A stretch of DNA of 64,000 nt from Aristolochia californica (GCA_029961685.1 JARWKL010000015.1:15250801-15314800), one strand, 5' to 3'; shown: positions 11,348 through 26,984, counted from the first letter of the stretch. Made by a program: numbers and translations. Notes: a model not told the origin generated them from the letters alone.

Positions 11348-14300
11348 GAGGGGTGGAGGTGGGTGAGGGTGAGGGAATTTTAACTGAGTGTTGACTCCCA
11401 AACCATAAGTTATTTCTAACAAAACTTATTGTTGTTATGCATCATTAATCGATCAAAAGCTTGACGATGATCTATGATCTAAAGGTCCACTTTTTTTAAA
11501 TGGGAAAAAGTGGGTTGTTTGGCTCGGGTGAATATCCCACCGTACGTTAACATGAGAATTTAATTTGCTCTTCTCCTTGAAATTTTTTGATCATTGGGTC
11601 ATTTGCATCTTCAACATGTTTCATGCATGCATATCCATATTTAAATCATGTTAGGATCAATTAGAAATCTCTTTCTTCTAAAATTCCAAGCTATTAGGGG
11701 TTGTTCTAGTGAAATTTCCCAAACATGGATAACAAAACTTTGGTGTTCATTTTTAGTGCGTGAAAAAGTTTTCTTCACATACATTTTTTAGAGTTTTCAA
11801 TTTTTTACATACATAAAATCTAAAATATTCATTATGTTGTGATCTATTTGCCTTATTTTTTCTTTACGAGAAAAAGGGAGAGTGAAAACTCAAGTTTGGA
11901 TTTGAAAAAAAATTGAACATCCATAATGGAAATGCACAAATTCAAAGAGATAATTCCAAAAATTAACTGAGATTTTTTTGGGATTTTAAACTCTTTTAGT
12001 TTTTTATATATTAGGTTATACAATCATCTAAAAAGGAGGGGCAAAGGAATTTTAACTAACTGTTGACTCCAAAACCATAAGTCATTTCTAACAAAAATTA
12101 TTGCCTTTACGCATCATTAATCGATCAAAACCTTTACGATGATCTATGATGGTTAGGTCAGCATTTTTTAAATGGGAAAAAAGTGCGTTGTTTGTCACGG
12201 GTGAATATCCCACCGCTTGTTAACTTGAGAATTTAATTTTTTCTGCTCCTTGAAATTTTTTGGTCATTAGGTCATTTGCATCTTTAACATGTTTCAGGCA
12301 TGCATATCCATATTTGAAACTTTATGTTAGGATCAATTAGAAATATCTTACTTATTACATTCAATGCTATTAGGGGATGTACTATTGGAATTTCCCAAAC
12401 ATGGATAACAAAAACTTTGGAGTTCATTTCTAGCGCATGAAAAAATTTTCTTGACTTACATTTATTATAAATTAAAATTTTTTGCATACAGAAACTCTAA
12501 AATTTTGATTTCGTTGTGATCTATTTGCCTTATCTTTTTTCTTTACGAGGAAAAAGGGAGAGTGAAAACTCAAGTTTGTATATGAAAAAAAATTCAACAT
12601 CCAAAATCGAAAAGCACAAATGCTGAGAGAGATAATTCCAAAAAGTATCTGTGATTTTTATGGATTTTTAACTCTTTTAGTTTTTTATATATTAGGGTTT
12701 GCAATCATCGAAAAACAAGGTGCAAGGCTTATTTAATTGAGTTTGACTACCAAACTATAAGTAATTTCTAACATAAATTATAGCCATTACACATCATTAA
12801 TCGATCAAAACCTTTACGTTGATCTATGATTGTTAGGTCAGCTTTTTATAAATAGGCAAAAAGTGGGTTATTTGGCTTTAGTAAATATCCCACCGCAGGT
12901 TAACTTGAAAATTTAATTTTCTCTACTCCTTGAAATTTTTGGATCATTAGGTCATTTGCATCTAAAACATGTTTTAGACATGTATATCCATATTTAAATA
13001 ATGTTAGGATCAATTAGAAATCTCTTTCTTATAAAATTCCAAGTTAGTAGGGATTGTACTAGCGAAATTTCCCAAACAAGGGTAACAAAACTTTGGTCTT
13101 CTTATTTTAGTGAAGAAAATTTTTTTGTTCACTTACATTTTTTATAGTTTTCAATTTTTGCATACATAAAATCTAAAATTTTTATTTTGTTGTGATCTAT
13201 TTGCCTTATCTTTTTGTTTACAAGAAAAAAGGGAGAGTAAAAACTCAAGTTTGGATTTTAAAAAAAATTGAATATCCAAAATGGAAATGCACAAATACAG
13301 AGAGAGATAATTCCAAAATGTATCTGATATTTTTTTGGATTGTACACTCTTTTAGTATTTTATATATTAGGTTATGCAATCATCGGAAAAGGGTGGGCGA
13401 GGGAATTTTAACTAAGTGTTGACTCCCAAACCATAAGTCATTTGTAACAAAAATTATTGCCGTTACACAACATTAATTGAACAAAACCTTTACGATAATC
13501 TATGATTGTTCGGTCAGCATTTTTTATATGGGAAAAAAGTGAGTGTGTTGTGTTCAGGGGAATATCCCACCGCACATTAACTTGAGAATTTAATTTTTTC
13601 TACTGCTTGAAATTTTTTATGTCATTTGGTCATTTGCATCTTCAACATGTTTCAGGCATGCATATCCATATTTGAAACATGTAAGGATCAATTAGAAATC
13701 TCTTTCAAATAAAATTTCATGAAATTAGGGGTTGTACTAGTGGAATTTCCCAAACATGGATAGCAAAAACTTTGGTGTTCATTTTTAGCACGTGAAAATT
13801 TTTTCTCCGCTTACATTTATTATAGTTTTCAATTTTTTGCATACATAAACTCTAAAATTTTAATTTTCTTTTGATCTATTTGCCTTACCTTTTTTTTATG
13901 AGAAAAAAGGGAGAATGAAAACTCAAGTTTGGATTTGAAAAAAAATTGAACATCCAAAATGGAAATGCACAAATGTAGAGAGAGATAATTCCAAAAAGTA
14001 TCTGTGATTTTTGAGGATTGTAAAATCTTTGTGTTTTTTATATATTAGGTTATGCAATGATCGGAAAAGGGGGGGCGAGGGAATTTTAACTTAGTGTTGA
14101 CTCCCAAACCGTAAGCCATTTTAAATAAAAAATATTACTGTTACACTTCATTAATCGATCAAAACCTTTACGATGATCTATGATTGTTAGGTCAGCATTT
14201 TTTATATGGGAAAAAAGTGGGTTGGTTGGATCGAATGAATATCCCACCGCAAGTTAATTTGAGAATTTATTTTTTTCTACTCCTTGAAATTTTCTACGTC

Positions 14301-16028
14301 ATTAGGTCATTTGCATCTTCAACATGTTTCAGGCGCGCATATCCTCATTTGAAACATGTTACGATCAATTAGAAATCTCTTTCTTATAAAATTCAATGCT
14401 ATTAGGGGTTGTACTAGTGGAATTTCCCAAACACGGATAACAAAATCTTTGGTGTTCATTTTTAGCTCGTGAAAAGTTTTTCTTCACTTACATTTATTAT
14501 AGTTTTCAATTTTTTGCATACATAAACTCTATAATTTTCATTTTCTTGTGATCTATATGCCTTTCTTTTTTGTATACGAGTAAAATGGGAGAGTGAAAAC
14601 TCAAGTTTGGATTTGAAAAAAAATTGAACATCCAAAATTGAAATGCACAAATGGTGAGAGAGATAATTCCAAAAGTATCTGTGAATTTTAGGGATTGTAA
14701 ACTCTTGTAGTTTTTTATATATTAGGGTTTGCAATCATTGGAAAATGGGGGGCAAGGCTTTTTAAATTGAGTTTGACTCCCAAACTATAAGTCATTTCTA
14801 ACCAAAATTATAACCAAAATCAATCAGAACCTTCACGATGATCTATGATCGTTAGGTCAGCTTTTTGTAAATAGGCAAAAAGTGGGTTGTTTGGCCCTGG
14901 TAAATATCCCACCACACATTAAGTTGAGAATTTAATTTTTTCTACTCCTTGAAATTTTTGAATCATTAGGTCATTTACATCTTTAACATGTGCCAGGCAT
15001 GCATATCCATATTTAAATCTTGTTAGGATCAATTACAAATCTCTTTCTTATAAAATTCCAAGCTATTATGTGTTGTACTAGTGGAATTTCCCAAACTTGG
15101 ATAACAAAACTTTGGTATTCATTATTTTAGCGTGAAAAAATTTTCTTCACTTACTTTTATAGTAGTTTTCAATTTTTTGCATGCGTAAACTCTAAAATTT
15201 TAATTTTGTGGTGATCTGTTTGCCTTATCTTTTTGTTTACGAGAGAAAAGGAAGAGTGAAAACTCAAGTTTGGATTTGAAAAAAAATTGAACATCCAAAA
15301 TGGAAATGCACAAATGCAGAGAGAGGTAATTCCAAAAAGTATCTGTGGTTTTTAGGGATTGTAAACTCTCTTAGATTTTTATATATTAGGTTATGCAATT
15401 AATGGAAAAGGGAAGAAGGGGGGGGGCATCATTAATCGATCAAAACTTTTACGATGATCTGTGATTTATAGGATAGCTTTTTTTAAATGGGAAAAAGTGG
15501 GTTGTTTGGCTCAGGTGAGTATCCCACTATACGTTAACACTAGAATTTAATTTTTTCTACTTCTTGAAATTTTTGGATGATTAGGTCATTTGCATCTTAA
15601 ACATGTTTCAGGCATGCATATCCATATTTAAATCATCTTTGGATCAATTACAAATCTCTTTCTTATAAAATTCCAAGTTATTAGGGGTTGTTCAATTGGA
15701 ATTTCCCAAACAAGGATAACAAAACTTTAGTGTTCATTTTTAGTGCGTGAAATACTTTTCTTCAATACATTTTTTATAGTTTTCAATTTTTTACATACAT
15801 AAACTCTAAAATATTCATTAAGTTGTGATGTATTTGCCTTATCTTTTTGTTTACGAGAAAAAAGGGAGAATGAAAACTCAAGTTTGGATTTGAAAAAAAT
15901 TGAACATCCAAAATGGAAATACACAAATGTAGAGAGAGATAATTCCAAAAAGTATTTGAGATTTTTTGGGATTGTAAACACTTTTAGTTTTTTTATATAT
16001 TAGGTTATTCAATCATAGGAAAAGGGGA

Positions 16029-16050
16029 GGGGGGGGGGGGGGGGGGGGGG
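16029..16050 (+). repeat. G22 homopolymer (left arm)
   Basis: Same position in the monomer; the right-arm counterpart is C37 at 62568-62604. Confidence 0.85.
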
Positions 16051-19000
16051 AGGAGGGTTGTCTATTTTAACTAAGCGTTGTCTCCCAAACCATAAGTCAT
16101 TTCTAACAAAAATTATTTCCATTAAGCATCATTAATCGATCAAAACCTTTACGATGATATATGATTGTTAGGTCAGCATTTTTTAAATGGGAAGAAAGTG
16201 GGTTGTTTGGCATGGGTGAATATCCCACCGTAAGTTCACTTGAAAATTTAATTTTTTCTTCTCCTTGAAATTTTTTGGTCATTAGGTCATTTGCATCTTC
16301 AACATGTTTTTGGCATGCATATCCATATTTGAAACATGTTAGGATCAACTAGAAATCTCTTGCTTATAAATTTCTATGCTAATAGAGGATGTACTAGTGG
16401 AATTTCCCAAACATGGATAACAAAAACTTTGGAGTTCATTTCTAGTGCATGAAATTTTTTTCTTCACTTACATTTATTATAATTTTCAATTTTATGCATA
16501 CATAAACTCTAAAATTTTCATTTTTTAGTGATCGATTTGACTTATCATTTTTTCTTTACAAGAAAAAAGCGAGAATGAAAACACAAGTTTGTATTGAAAA
16601 AAAAATTGAACATCCAAAATCAAAATGTTGAGAGATAATTCCAAAAATTATCTGTGATTTTTAGTAATTTTAAACTCTTTTGGTTTTTTATATATTAGGT
16701 TTTACATTCATCGAAAAACGGGGGGCGAGGAATTTTTAACTGAGTGTTGACTCTCTAACCATTTGTCATTTCTAACAAAAATTATAGCCATTACGCATCA
16801 TTAATCAATCAAAACCTTTACATTGATCAATGATTGCTAGGTCAGCATTTTGTAAATATGCAAAAAGTTGGTTGTTTGGCTCTGGTAAATATCCCATCGC
16901 ATGTTAGATTGAGAATTTAATTTTTTCTACTCCTTGAAAATTTTGAATCATTAGGTCATTTGCATCTTCAACATGTTTCAGGCATGCATATCCACATTTA
17001 AATCTAGTTACGATCAATTAGAAATCTCTTTCTTATAAAATTCCAAGCTATTAGGTGTTGTACAAGGGGAATTTCCCAAACATGGATAACAAAACTTTGG
17101 TGTACAAATTTAGTGCCTGAAAAAATTTTCAGCACTTACATTTATTATAGATTTCAATTTTTTGCATGCGTACACTCTAAAATTTTCATTTTTTCGTGAT
17201 CCATTTGCCTTGTCTTTTTGTTTACGAGAAAAAAGGGAGATAATTCAAGTTTGGATTTGAAAGAAATTGAACACCAAAAATGGAAATGCAGAAATGCAGA
17301 GAGAGATAATTCCAAAAACAATCTGTGATTTTTAGGGATTGTAAACTATTTTAGATTTTTATATATTACGTTCGGAAATCAATGGAAAAGTGGGGGGTGT
17401 GGGAATTTTAACTGAGTGTTGACTCCCCAACCATAAGTCATTTCTAACAAAAGTTATTGCCGTTACACATCATTAATCATTCAAAACCTTTACGATGATC
17501 TATGATTGTTAGGTCAGCGTTTTTTAAATGGGAAAAAACTGGGTTGTTTTGCACGGGTGAATATCCCACCGCACGTTAACTTGAGAATTTAAAAATTTCT
17601 TCTCCTTGAAATTTTTGGTCATTGAGTCATTTGCATCTTCAACATGTTTCAGGCATGCATATCTATATTTGAAACATGTTATGATCAATTAGAAATCTCT
17701 TGCTTATAAAATTCCATGCTATTAGGGGTTGTACTAGTGGAATTTCCCAAACATGGATAACAAAAACTTTGGAGTTCATTTCTGCAATCAATGGAAAGAG
17801 GGGGGCGGGTGGTGGGGGAGGGGATTTTAATTGAGTGTTGACTCTCAAACCATAAGTCATTTCAAACAAAACAATATTGCCGTTATGCATCATTAATCGA
17901 TCTAAAGCTTTACGAAGATCTACAATTTATAGGTTAGCTTTTTTAAATGGGAAAAAAGTTGGTTGCTTGGCTCGGGTGAATATCTCTCCGTACATTAACT
18001 TGAGAATTTAATTTCTTCTTCTCCTTGAAAGTTTTGGATCATTAGGTGATTTGCATCTTCAACTTGTTTCTGGCATGCATATCCATATTTAAATCATGTT
18101 AGCATCAATTAGAAATCACTTTCTTATAAAATTCCAAGCTATAAGAGGTTGTTCTAGTGGAATTTTCCAAACATGAATAACAAAACTTTGGTATTCATTT
18201 TTAGTGCGTGAAATATTTTTCTTCACTTACATTTATTATAGTTTTCAATTTTTTGCTACATAAACTCTAAAATTTTTATTTTGTTGTGATCTATTTGCCT
18301 TATCTTTTTTGTTTACGAGAAAAATGGGAGAGTGAAAACTCATGTTTCGATTTGAAAAAAAATGAACATCCAAAATCAAAATGCACAAATGCTGAGAGAG
18401 GTAATTCCAGAAAGAATCTGGGATTTTTAGGGATTGGAAACTCTTTTAGTATTTAATATATTGGGTTTCGCAATCAACCGAAAATGGGGGGTGAGGCCTT
18501 TTAACCTGAGTGTTGACTCTTAAACCATAAGTCATTTCTTACCAAAATTATAGCCATTACGCATCATTAATCGATGAAAACCATTACGATGATTTATGAT
18601 TGGTAGGTCAGCTTTTTGTAAATAGGCAAAAAGTGGGTTGTTTGGCTCAGGTAAATATCCCACTGCACGTTAACTTGAGAATTTAATTTTGTCTACTCCT
18701 TGAAATTTTAGAATCATTAGTTCATTTGCATCTTCAAGATGTTTCAGGCATGCATTTCCATATTTAAATCTTGTTAGGATCAATTATAAATCTCTTTCTT
18801 ATAAAATTCCAAGCTATTAGGGGTTGTACTAGTGAAATTTCCCAAACATGGATAATAAAACTTTGGTGTTCATTTTTAGTGCGTGAAATTTTTTTCTTCA
18901 CTTACATTTATTATAATTTTTAATTTTTTACATGCGTAAACTCTAAAAATTTTATTTTGTTGTGATCAATTTGCTTTATCTTTTTGTTTACGAGAAAAAA

Positions 19001-20484
19001 GGGAGAGTGAAAACTCAAGTTTGGATTTGGAATAAAATTGAACATCCAAAATGGAAATGCACAAATGCCGAGAGATATAATACCAAAAAGTATCTATGAT
19101 TTTTAGGGATTGTAAACTCTTTTAGATTTTTATATATTAGGTTCTGAAATCAATGGAAAAGTGGAGGCGAGGGAATTTCTCACAAAAATTATTGCTGCTA
19201 CGCATCATTAATCGATCAAAATTTTTAAAATGATCTATGATTGTTAGGTCAGTATTTTTTAAATGGAAAAAAAGTGGGTTATTTGGCACGGGTGAATATC
19301 CCACCGCACGTTAACTTGAGAATTTAATTTTTTCTACTCCTTAAAATTTTTTGATCATTAGTTCATTTGCATCTTCAACATGTTTCTGGCATGCATATCC
19401 ATATTTGAAACAATCTAGGATCAATTAGAAATCCCTTTCTTATAGAATTCCATGCTATTGGGGGTTGTACTACTAGTATTTTCCTAACATGGATAACAAA
19501 AACTTTGGTGTTCATTTTTAGTGCGTGAAAATGTTTTCTTCACTTACACCTACTATAATTTTCAATTTTTTTGCAAACATAAACTCTAAAATTTTTATTT
19601 TTTTGTGATCTATTTGCTTATCTTTTTTTTTTACGAGAAAATGGGAGAGTGAAAACTCAAGTTTGGATTTGAAAAAAAAAATTAACATCCAAAATGGAAA
19701 TGCACAAATGTAGAGAGAGAAAATTACAAAAAGTATCTATGATTTTTGGGGATTGTAAAGCCTTTTATATTTTTATATATTAGGTCCTACAATCAACGGA
19801 AAAGAGGAAGGGGGGGTGGAAGGGAATTTTAACTTTGTGTTGTCTCCCAAACCCTAAGCCATTTCTGAAAAAAATTATTGCAGTCATGCATCATTAATCA
19901 ATCAAAACCTTTATGATGATCTATGATTTATAGGTCAGATTTTTTTAAATGGAAAAAAATTGGGTTGTTTGGCTCGGATGAATATCCTACCGTACGTTTA
20001 CTTGAGTATTTAATTTTTTCTACTCCTTGAAATTTTTGGATCATTAGGTCATTTGCATCTTGAACATGTTTCATGCATACATATCCATATTTAAATCATG
20101 TTAGGATCAATTAGAAATATCTTTCTTATAAAATTCCTAGCTATTAGGTGTTGTACTAGTGGAATTTCCCAAACATGGATACTAAAACTTTGGTGTTCAT
20201 TTTTAGTGCATGAAAAAATTTTCTCACTTACATTTATTATAGTTTTCAATTTGTTTCATACATAAACTCTAAAATGTTCATTTTTTTGTGTTCTATTTGC
20301 TTTATCTTTTGTTTACGAGAAAAAAGGGAGAGTGAAAACTCAAGTTTGCATTTGAAAAAAAATTCATCCAAAATGGAAATGAAAAAATGCTGAGAGAGAT
20401 AATTCCAAAAAGTATTTGTGATTTTTTGGGATTGTAAACTCATTTACGTTTTTAAATATTAGGTTATGGAATCATTGAAAAAGA

Positions 20485-20505
20485 GGGGGGGGGGGGGGGG
20501 GGGGG
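20485..20505 (+). repeat. G21 homopolymer (left arm)
   Basis: Right-arm counterpart is C20 at 58120-58139, which is followed on its other side by an interrupted CCCCCAC stretch absent on the left. Confidence 0.85.
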
Positions 20506-23500
20506 ATTGAGAATTTTAATTGAGTGTTGACTCCCAAACCATAAGTAATTTCTAACAAAACATTTTGCCGTTATGTATCATTAATCAATCAAAACCTTTA
20601 CGATGATCTATGATTGTTACGTCAGCCTTTTTTAAATGGGAAAAAGTGGGTTGTGTGGCTCGGGTGAATATCCCACCGCACGTTAACTTGTGAATTTAAT
20701 TTTTTTTACTCGAAATTTTTTGGTCATTTGGTCATTTGCATCTTATACATGTTTCAGGCATGCATATCCATATTTGAAACATGTTAGGATCAATTAGAAA
20801 TCTCTTTCTTATAAAATTCCATGCTATTAGGGGTTGAACTAGTGGAATTTCCCAAACATGGATTGCAAAAACTTTGGGGTTCATTTTTAGTTCGTGCAAA
20901 TTTTTTCTTCACTTACATTTATTATAGTTTTTAGTTTTTTGCCTACATAAACTCTAAAATTTTTATTTTGTTGCGATCTATTTGCCTTTTCCAAAATCGA
21001 AGTGCACAAAAACTGAGAGAGGTAATTCCAAAAAGAATCTGTGAATTTTAGGGATTGTAAACTGTTTTAGTTTTTTATATATTGGTTTTGCAATCATCGA
21101 AAAATGGTGGCGAGGCATTTTTAACCGAGTGTTGACTCCCAAACCATAAGTCATTTCTAACAAAAATTATAGCCATTACGCATCATTAATTGATCAAAAA
21201 TTTTACGATGTTCTACGATTGTTACGTTAGCTTTTTGTAAATAGGCGAAAAGTGGGTGGTTTGTCTCCGGTTAATATCCCACAGCACGTTAACTTGAGAA
21301 TTTAATTTTTTGTACTCCTTGAAATTTTTGAATCATTAGGTCATTTGCATCTTCAACATGTTTCCGGCATGCATATCCATATTTAAATCTTGTTAGGATC
21401 AATTAGAAATCTCTTTCTCATATAATTCCAAGCTATTAGGGGTTGTACAAGTGGAATTTGCCACACATGGATAACAAAACTTTGGTGTTCATTTTTAGTG
21501 CGTGAAAAAAATTTCTTCACTTATATTTATTATAGGTTTCAATTTTTTGCATACATAAACTCTAAAATTTTAATTTTATTGTGATCTATTTGCCTTATCT
21601 TTTTGTTTACGAGAAAAAAGGGAGAAGGAAAACTCAAGTGCAGATTTGAAAAAAAAATTGAACATCCAAAATGGAAATGCACAAATGTAGAGAGAAATAA
21701 TTCCAAAAGGTATCTGTGATTTTTTGGGATTGTAAATTCTTTTTGTTTTTTATATATTAGGTCATGCAATCATAGGAAAAAGGTGGATGAGGGTATTTTA
21801 ACTGAGTGTTGACTCCCAAACCATAAGTTAATTCTAACAAAAATTATAGCCATTAAGTATCATTAATTGATCAAAACCTTTACAATGATTTATGATTGTA
21901 AGGTCTGCTTTTTGAAAATAGGCAAAAAGTGGGTTGTTTGGTTCGAGTGAATATCCCACCCTACATTAACTTGAGAATTTAATTTTTTCTACTCCTTAAA
22001 ATATTTTTGTCATTCGGTCATTTGCATGTTCAACATGTTTCAGGCATGCATATGCATCTTTGGCACATGTTAGGATCAATTAGAAATCTCTTTCTTATAA
22101 AATTCCATGCTATTAGTGGTTGAACTTGTGGAATTTCCCAAATATGGATGACAAAAACTTTGGTGTTCATTTTTAGTGCGTGAAATTTTTTTCTGCACTT
22201 ACATTTATTATAGTTTTCAATTTTTTGCCTACATAAACTCTAAAATTTTTATTTTGTTGAGATCTATTTGCCTTATCATTTTTGTTTACGAGAAAAATGG
22301 GAGAGTGAAAACTCAAGATTGAATTTGAAAAAAAGTTGAACATCCAAAATTGAAATGCGGAAAGGCAGAGTGAGATAATTCCAAAAAGAATCTATGATTT
22401 TTAGGGATTGTAAACTCTTTTACTTTTTTATATATTGGGTTTTGCAATCATCGGAAAACGGGGAGCGAGGCATTTTTAAATGAGTGTTGACTCGCAAACC
22501 ATAAGTAATTTCTAACAAAAATTAAAGTCATTACACATCATTAATCGATCAAAACCTTTACGATGATCTATGATTGTCAGGTCAGCTTTTTTTAAATAGG
22601 CAAAAAGTGGGTTGTTTGGCTCTGCTAAATTTCCCACTGCACGTTAAGTTCAGAATTTCATTTTTTCTAGTCCTACAAATTTTTTATCATTAGGTCATTT
22701 TCGCATATCCATATTTAAATCTCTTTAGGATCAATTAGAAATCTCTTTCTTATAAAATTCCATGCTACTAGGGGTTGTACAAGTGGATTTCACAAACATG
22801 GATAACAAAATTTTAGCATTCATTTTTAGTGCGTGAAAATATTTTCTGCAATTACATTTATTATATTTTTTAATTTTTTGCATACATAAATTCTAAAATT
22901 TTCATTTTGTTGTGATCTATTTGCCTTATCTTTTTGTTTACGAGAAAAAAAGGGAGAGTGAAAACTCAAGTTTGGATTTGAAAAAAAATTGAACATCCAA
23001 AATGGAAATGCACAAATGCAGAGAGAGATAATTTCAAAACATATCTGTGATTTTTAGGGATTGTAAACTCTTTTAATTTTTTATATATTGGGTTATTCAA
23101 TTAATGGAAAAAGGGGGGCCGAGGGAATTTTAACTGAGTGTTGACTCCCAAACCATAAGTAATTTCAAACAAAAAAATTTGTTGTTGTGCATCATTAATC
23201 AATTAAAACCTTTACGATGATATATGATTTATAGGTCAGCTTTTTTTAAAGGGAAAAAAGATGGTTGTTTGGCTCGGGTGAATATCCCACCGTATGTCAA
23301 CTTGAGAATTTAATATTTTCTACACCTTGAAATTTTTGGATCATTAGGTCATTTGCATCTTAACCATGTTTAAGGCATTCATATCCATATTTAAATCTTG
23401 TTAGGATATAATAGAAATCTCTTTCTTATAAAATTCCAAGTTATTAGGGGTTGTACTAGTGGAATTTCCCAAACATGGGTAACAAAACTTTGGTGTTCAT

Positions 23501-24926
23501 TTTTAATGCGTGAAAATTTATTCTTCACTTACATTTATTGTAGTTTTAGAATTTTTTGTATACATAAACTCTAAAAATTTCATTATGTTGTCATCTATTT
23601 GCCTTATCTTTTTGTTTACTAGAAAAAAGGGAGAGTGAAAAATAAAGTTTAGATTTGAAAAAAAATTGAACATTCAAAATTGAAATGCATAAATGCAAAG
23701 AGAGATAATTCCAAAAAGTATATGTGATTTTTAGGGATTGTAAACTCTTCTAGATTTTTATATATTAGGTTCTGCAATCAAAGGAAAAGAGAAGGGGGGA
23801 GGGATTTTTATGAGAGTTGACTCGCAAGCCTTAACTCATTTCTAACAAAAAATATTGTCGTTATGCATCATTAATCGATCAAAACCTTTACTTCAGAATT
23901 TAATTTTTTCTACTCCTTGAAATTTTTGGATCATTAGGTCATTTGCATCTTCAACATGTTTCAGGCATGCATATCCATATTTAAATCATGTTAGGATCAA
24001 TTAGAAATCTCTTTCTTATAAAATTCCAAGCTATTAGGGGTTGTTCTTGTGGAATTTCCCAAACATGGATAACAAAATTTTAGTGTTCATTTTTAGTGCG
24101 TGAAAAAATTTCTTCACATACATTTTTTTAGTTTTCAATTTTTTGCATAGATAAACTCTAAAATATTTATTATGTTGTGATCTATTTGCCTTATCTTTTT
24201 GTTTAAGAGAAAAAATGGAGAATGAAAACTCAAGTTTGGATTTGAAAAAAACTTGAACATCCAAAATTGAAATGTACAAATGCAGAGAGAGATAATTCCA
24301 AAAAGTATCTGAGATTTTTTGGGATAGTAAACTCTTTTAGTTTTTTATATATTAGGTTATGCAATCTTAGGAAAAGGGGGGGCGAGGGAATTTTAAGTAG
24401 GTGTTGACTCCCAAACCATAAGTCATTTCTAACAAAAATTATTGCCATTAATTGATCAAAACCTTTATCATGATCAATGATTTCTAGGTCAACAATTTTT
24501 AAATGGGAAAAAAGTGGGTTGTTTGGCACGTGTGAATATCAGAACTCTCTTGCTTATAAAATTCCTTGCAATTAGGGGTTGTACTAGTGGAATTTCCCAA
24601 ACTTGGATAACAAAAACTTTAGTTTTCATTTTTAGTGTGGGAAATTTTTTTCTTCACTTACATTTTTTATAATTTTCTATTTTTTGCATACATAAACTCT
24701 AAAATATTTATTTTTTTTAATCTTTTTGCCTGTTCTTTTTTTTTTTTTTACAACAAAAAAGGCAGGATGAAAACTCAAGTTTGGATTTGAAAAAAAATTG
24801 AACACCCAAAATGGAAATTCACAAATGGAGAGAGATAATTCAAAAACGTTTCTGTGATTTTTAGGGATTGTAAACACATTTAAATTTTTATATATTAGGT
24901 TTTGCAATCAATGGAAAAGGAGGGCA

Positions 24927-24945
24927 GGGGGGGGGGGGGGGGGGG
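24927..24945 (+). repeat. G19 homopolymer (left arm)
   Basis: Right-arm counterpart is C17 at 53686-53702. Confidence 0.85.
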
Positions 24946-26984
24946 CGAGGGAATTTTAACTGAGTGTTGACTCCTAAACTATAAATCATTTCTAACAAAA
25001 ATTATTGCCATTATGCATCATTAATCGATCAAACCCGTTATGATGATCTATGATTTATAGGTCAACTTTTTTTAAATGGGAAAAAGTGGGATGGTTGGCT
25101 TGGGTGAATATTCCACCGTACTTTAATATGAGAATTAAAATTTTTCTACTCCTTGAAATTTTTGGATCCTTAGGTCATTTGCATCTTCAACATGTTTCAG
25201 GCATGCATATCCATATTTAAATTATGTTCGGATCAATTAGAAATCTCTTTCTTATAAAATTAAAGCTATTACGGGTTGTACTAGTGGAATTTCCCAAACA
25301 TGGATAACAAAACTTTGATGTTCATTTGTACTGCGTGAAAAAAAAATTCTTCACTTACATTTTTTATAGTTTTCAATTTTTGCATACATAAACTCTAAAA
25401 TTTTCATTTTGTTGTGATTTATTTGCCTTATTTTTTTGTTTACGAGAAAAAAGGGAGAGTGAAAACTAATGTTTGGATTGGAAAAAAAATTAAAAATCCA
25501 AAATAGAAATGTACAAATGCAGAGAGAGATAATTCCGAAAAGTATAAGTGATTTTTTGGCATTTTAAGCTCTTTTAGTTTTTTATATATAACGTTATGCA
25601 ATTATCGAAAAAGGGGGAGAGGGAATTTTAACTGAGTGTTGACTCCCAAATCATAAGTCATTTCTAACAAAAACTATTACCGTTACGCATCATTAATCGA
25701 TCAAATTGTTTACGATGATCTATGATTGTTAGGTCAGTATTTTTTAAATGGAAAAAGTGAGTTGTTTGGCTCAGGTGAATATCCCACATCACATTAACTT
25801 GAGAATTTAATTATTTATACTCCTTGAAATTTTTTTGTCATTAGGTCATTTGCATCTTCAACATGTTTCAGGCATGCATATCCATATATGAAACGTGTTA
25901 GGATAGATTATAAATCTCTTCCTTATAAAATTCCATGCTATTAAGGGTTGTACTAGTGTAATTTCCCATACATAGGTAACAAAAACTTTGGTATTTATTT
26001 TTAGTGCGTGAAATTTTTTTCTTCACTTACATTTATTATAGTTTTCTATTTTTTTCATACATAAACTCTAAATTTTTTATTTTTTGTGATCTATTTGCGT
26101 GATCTTCTTTGTTTACGAGAAAAATGGGAGAGAGAAAACTGAAGTTTGGATTTGAAAAAAATTGAACATCCAAAATTGAAATACCCAAATGCTGAGAAAA
26201 ATAATTCCAAAAAGTATCTATGATTTTTTATGATTGTAAACTCTTTTATTTTTTTATATATTAGGTTTTGCAATCATCGAAAAACAGGGGACGTGACATT
26301 TTTAACTGAGTGTTGACTCCCAAACCATAAGTCATTTCTAACAAAAATTATAGTCATTACGCATCATTAATCGATCAAAACCTTTACGATGATCTATGAT
26401 TTTTAGGTCAACTTTTTGTAAATATGCAAAAAGTGGGTTGTTAGACTCTGGTAAATATTCCACTGCATGTTAACTTGAGAATTTAATTTTTTCTACACCT
26501 AGAAATTTTTAAATCATTCGGTCATTTGCATCTTCAACATCTTTTAGGCATGCATATCCATATTTAAATCATGTTAGGATCAATTAGAAATCTTTTCCAT
26601 AGAAAATTCCAAGCTATTAGGGGCTGTACAAGTAGAATTTCCAAAACTGGGATAACAAAACTTCGGTTTTTATTTCTAGTGCGTGAAAAGTTTTTCTTCA
26701 CTTACATTTATTATGGTTTTCAATTTTTTACAAACAAAAACTCTAAAATTTTCATTTTGTTGTGAAATATTTGCCTTGTATTTTTTGTTTACGAGAAAAA
26801 AGGGAGAGGTGAAAACTCAAGTTTGGATTTGAAAAAAAATTGAACTTCCAAAATGGAAATGCACGAATGCAGAGAGAGAAAATTCCATAAAATATTTGTG
26901 ATTTTTAGGGATTGTAAACTCTTTTAGATTTTTATATATTAGGTTCTGCAATCAATGGAAAAGGGGAAGGAGGAGGAGGGGGGA

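Larger units (their letters stand above)
9020..14013 (+). repeat. Satellite array, block 3 (outside the visible mirror)
   Basis: Satellite monomers in + polarity, no gene. Landmarks at 9584, 10254, 10931, 11654, 12330, 13007 and 13685; spacings 670, 677, 723, 676, 677 and 678. The 723-bp spacing reflects a G-tract expansion (G31 at 11316-11346 plus nearby G-rich bases). Subtype order is 1, 1, 2, 3, 1, 3-like, 1. The mirror of this block would lie beyond the right edge of the window. Confidence 0.95.
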
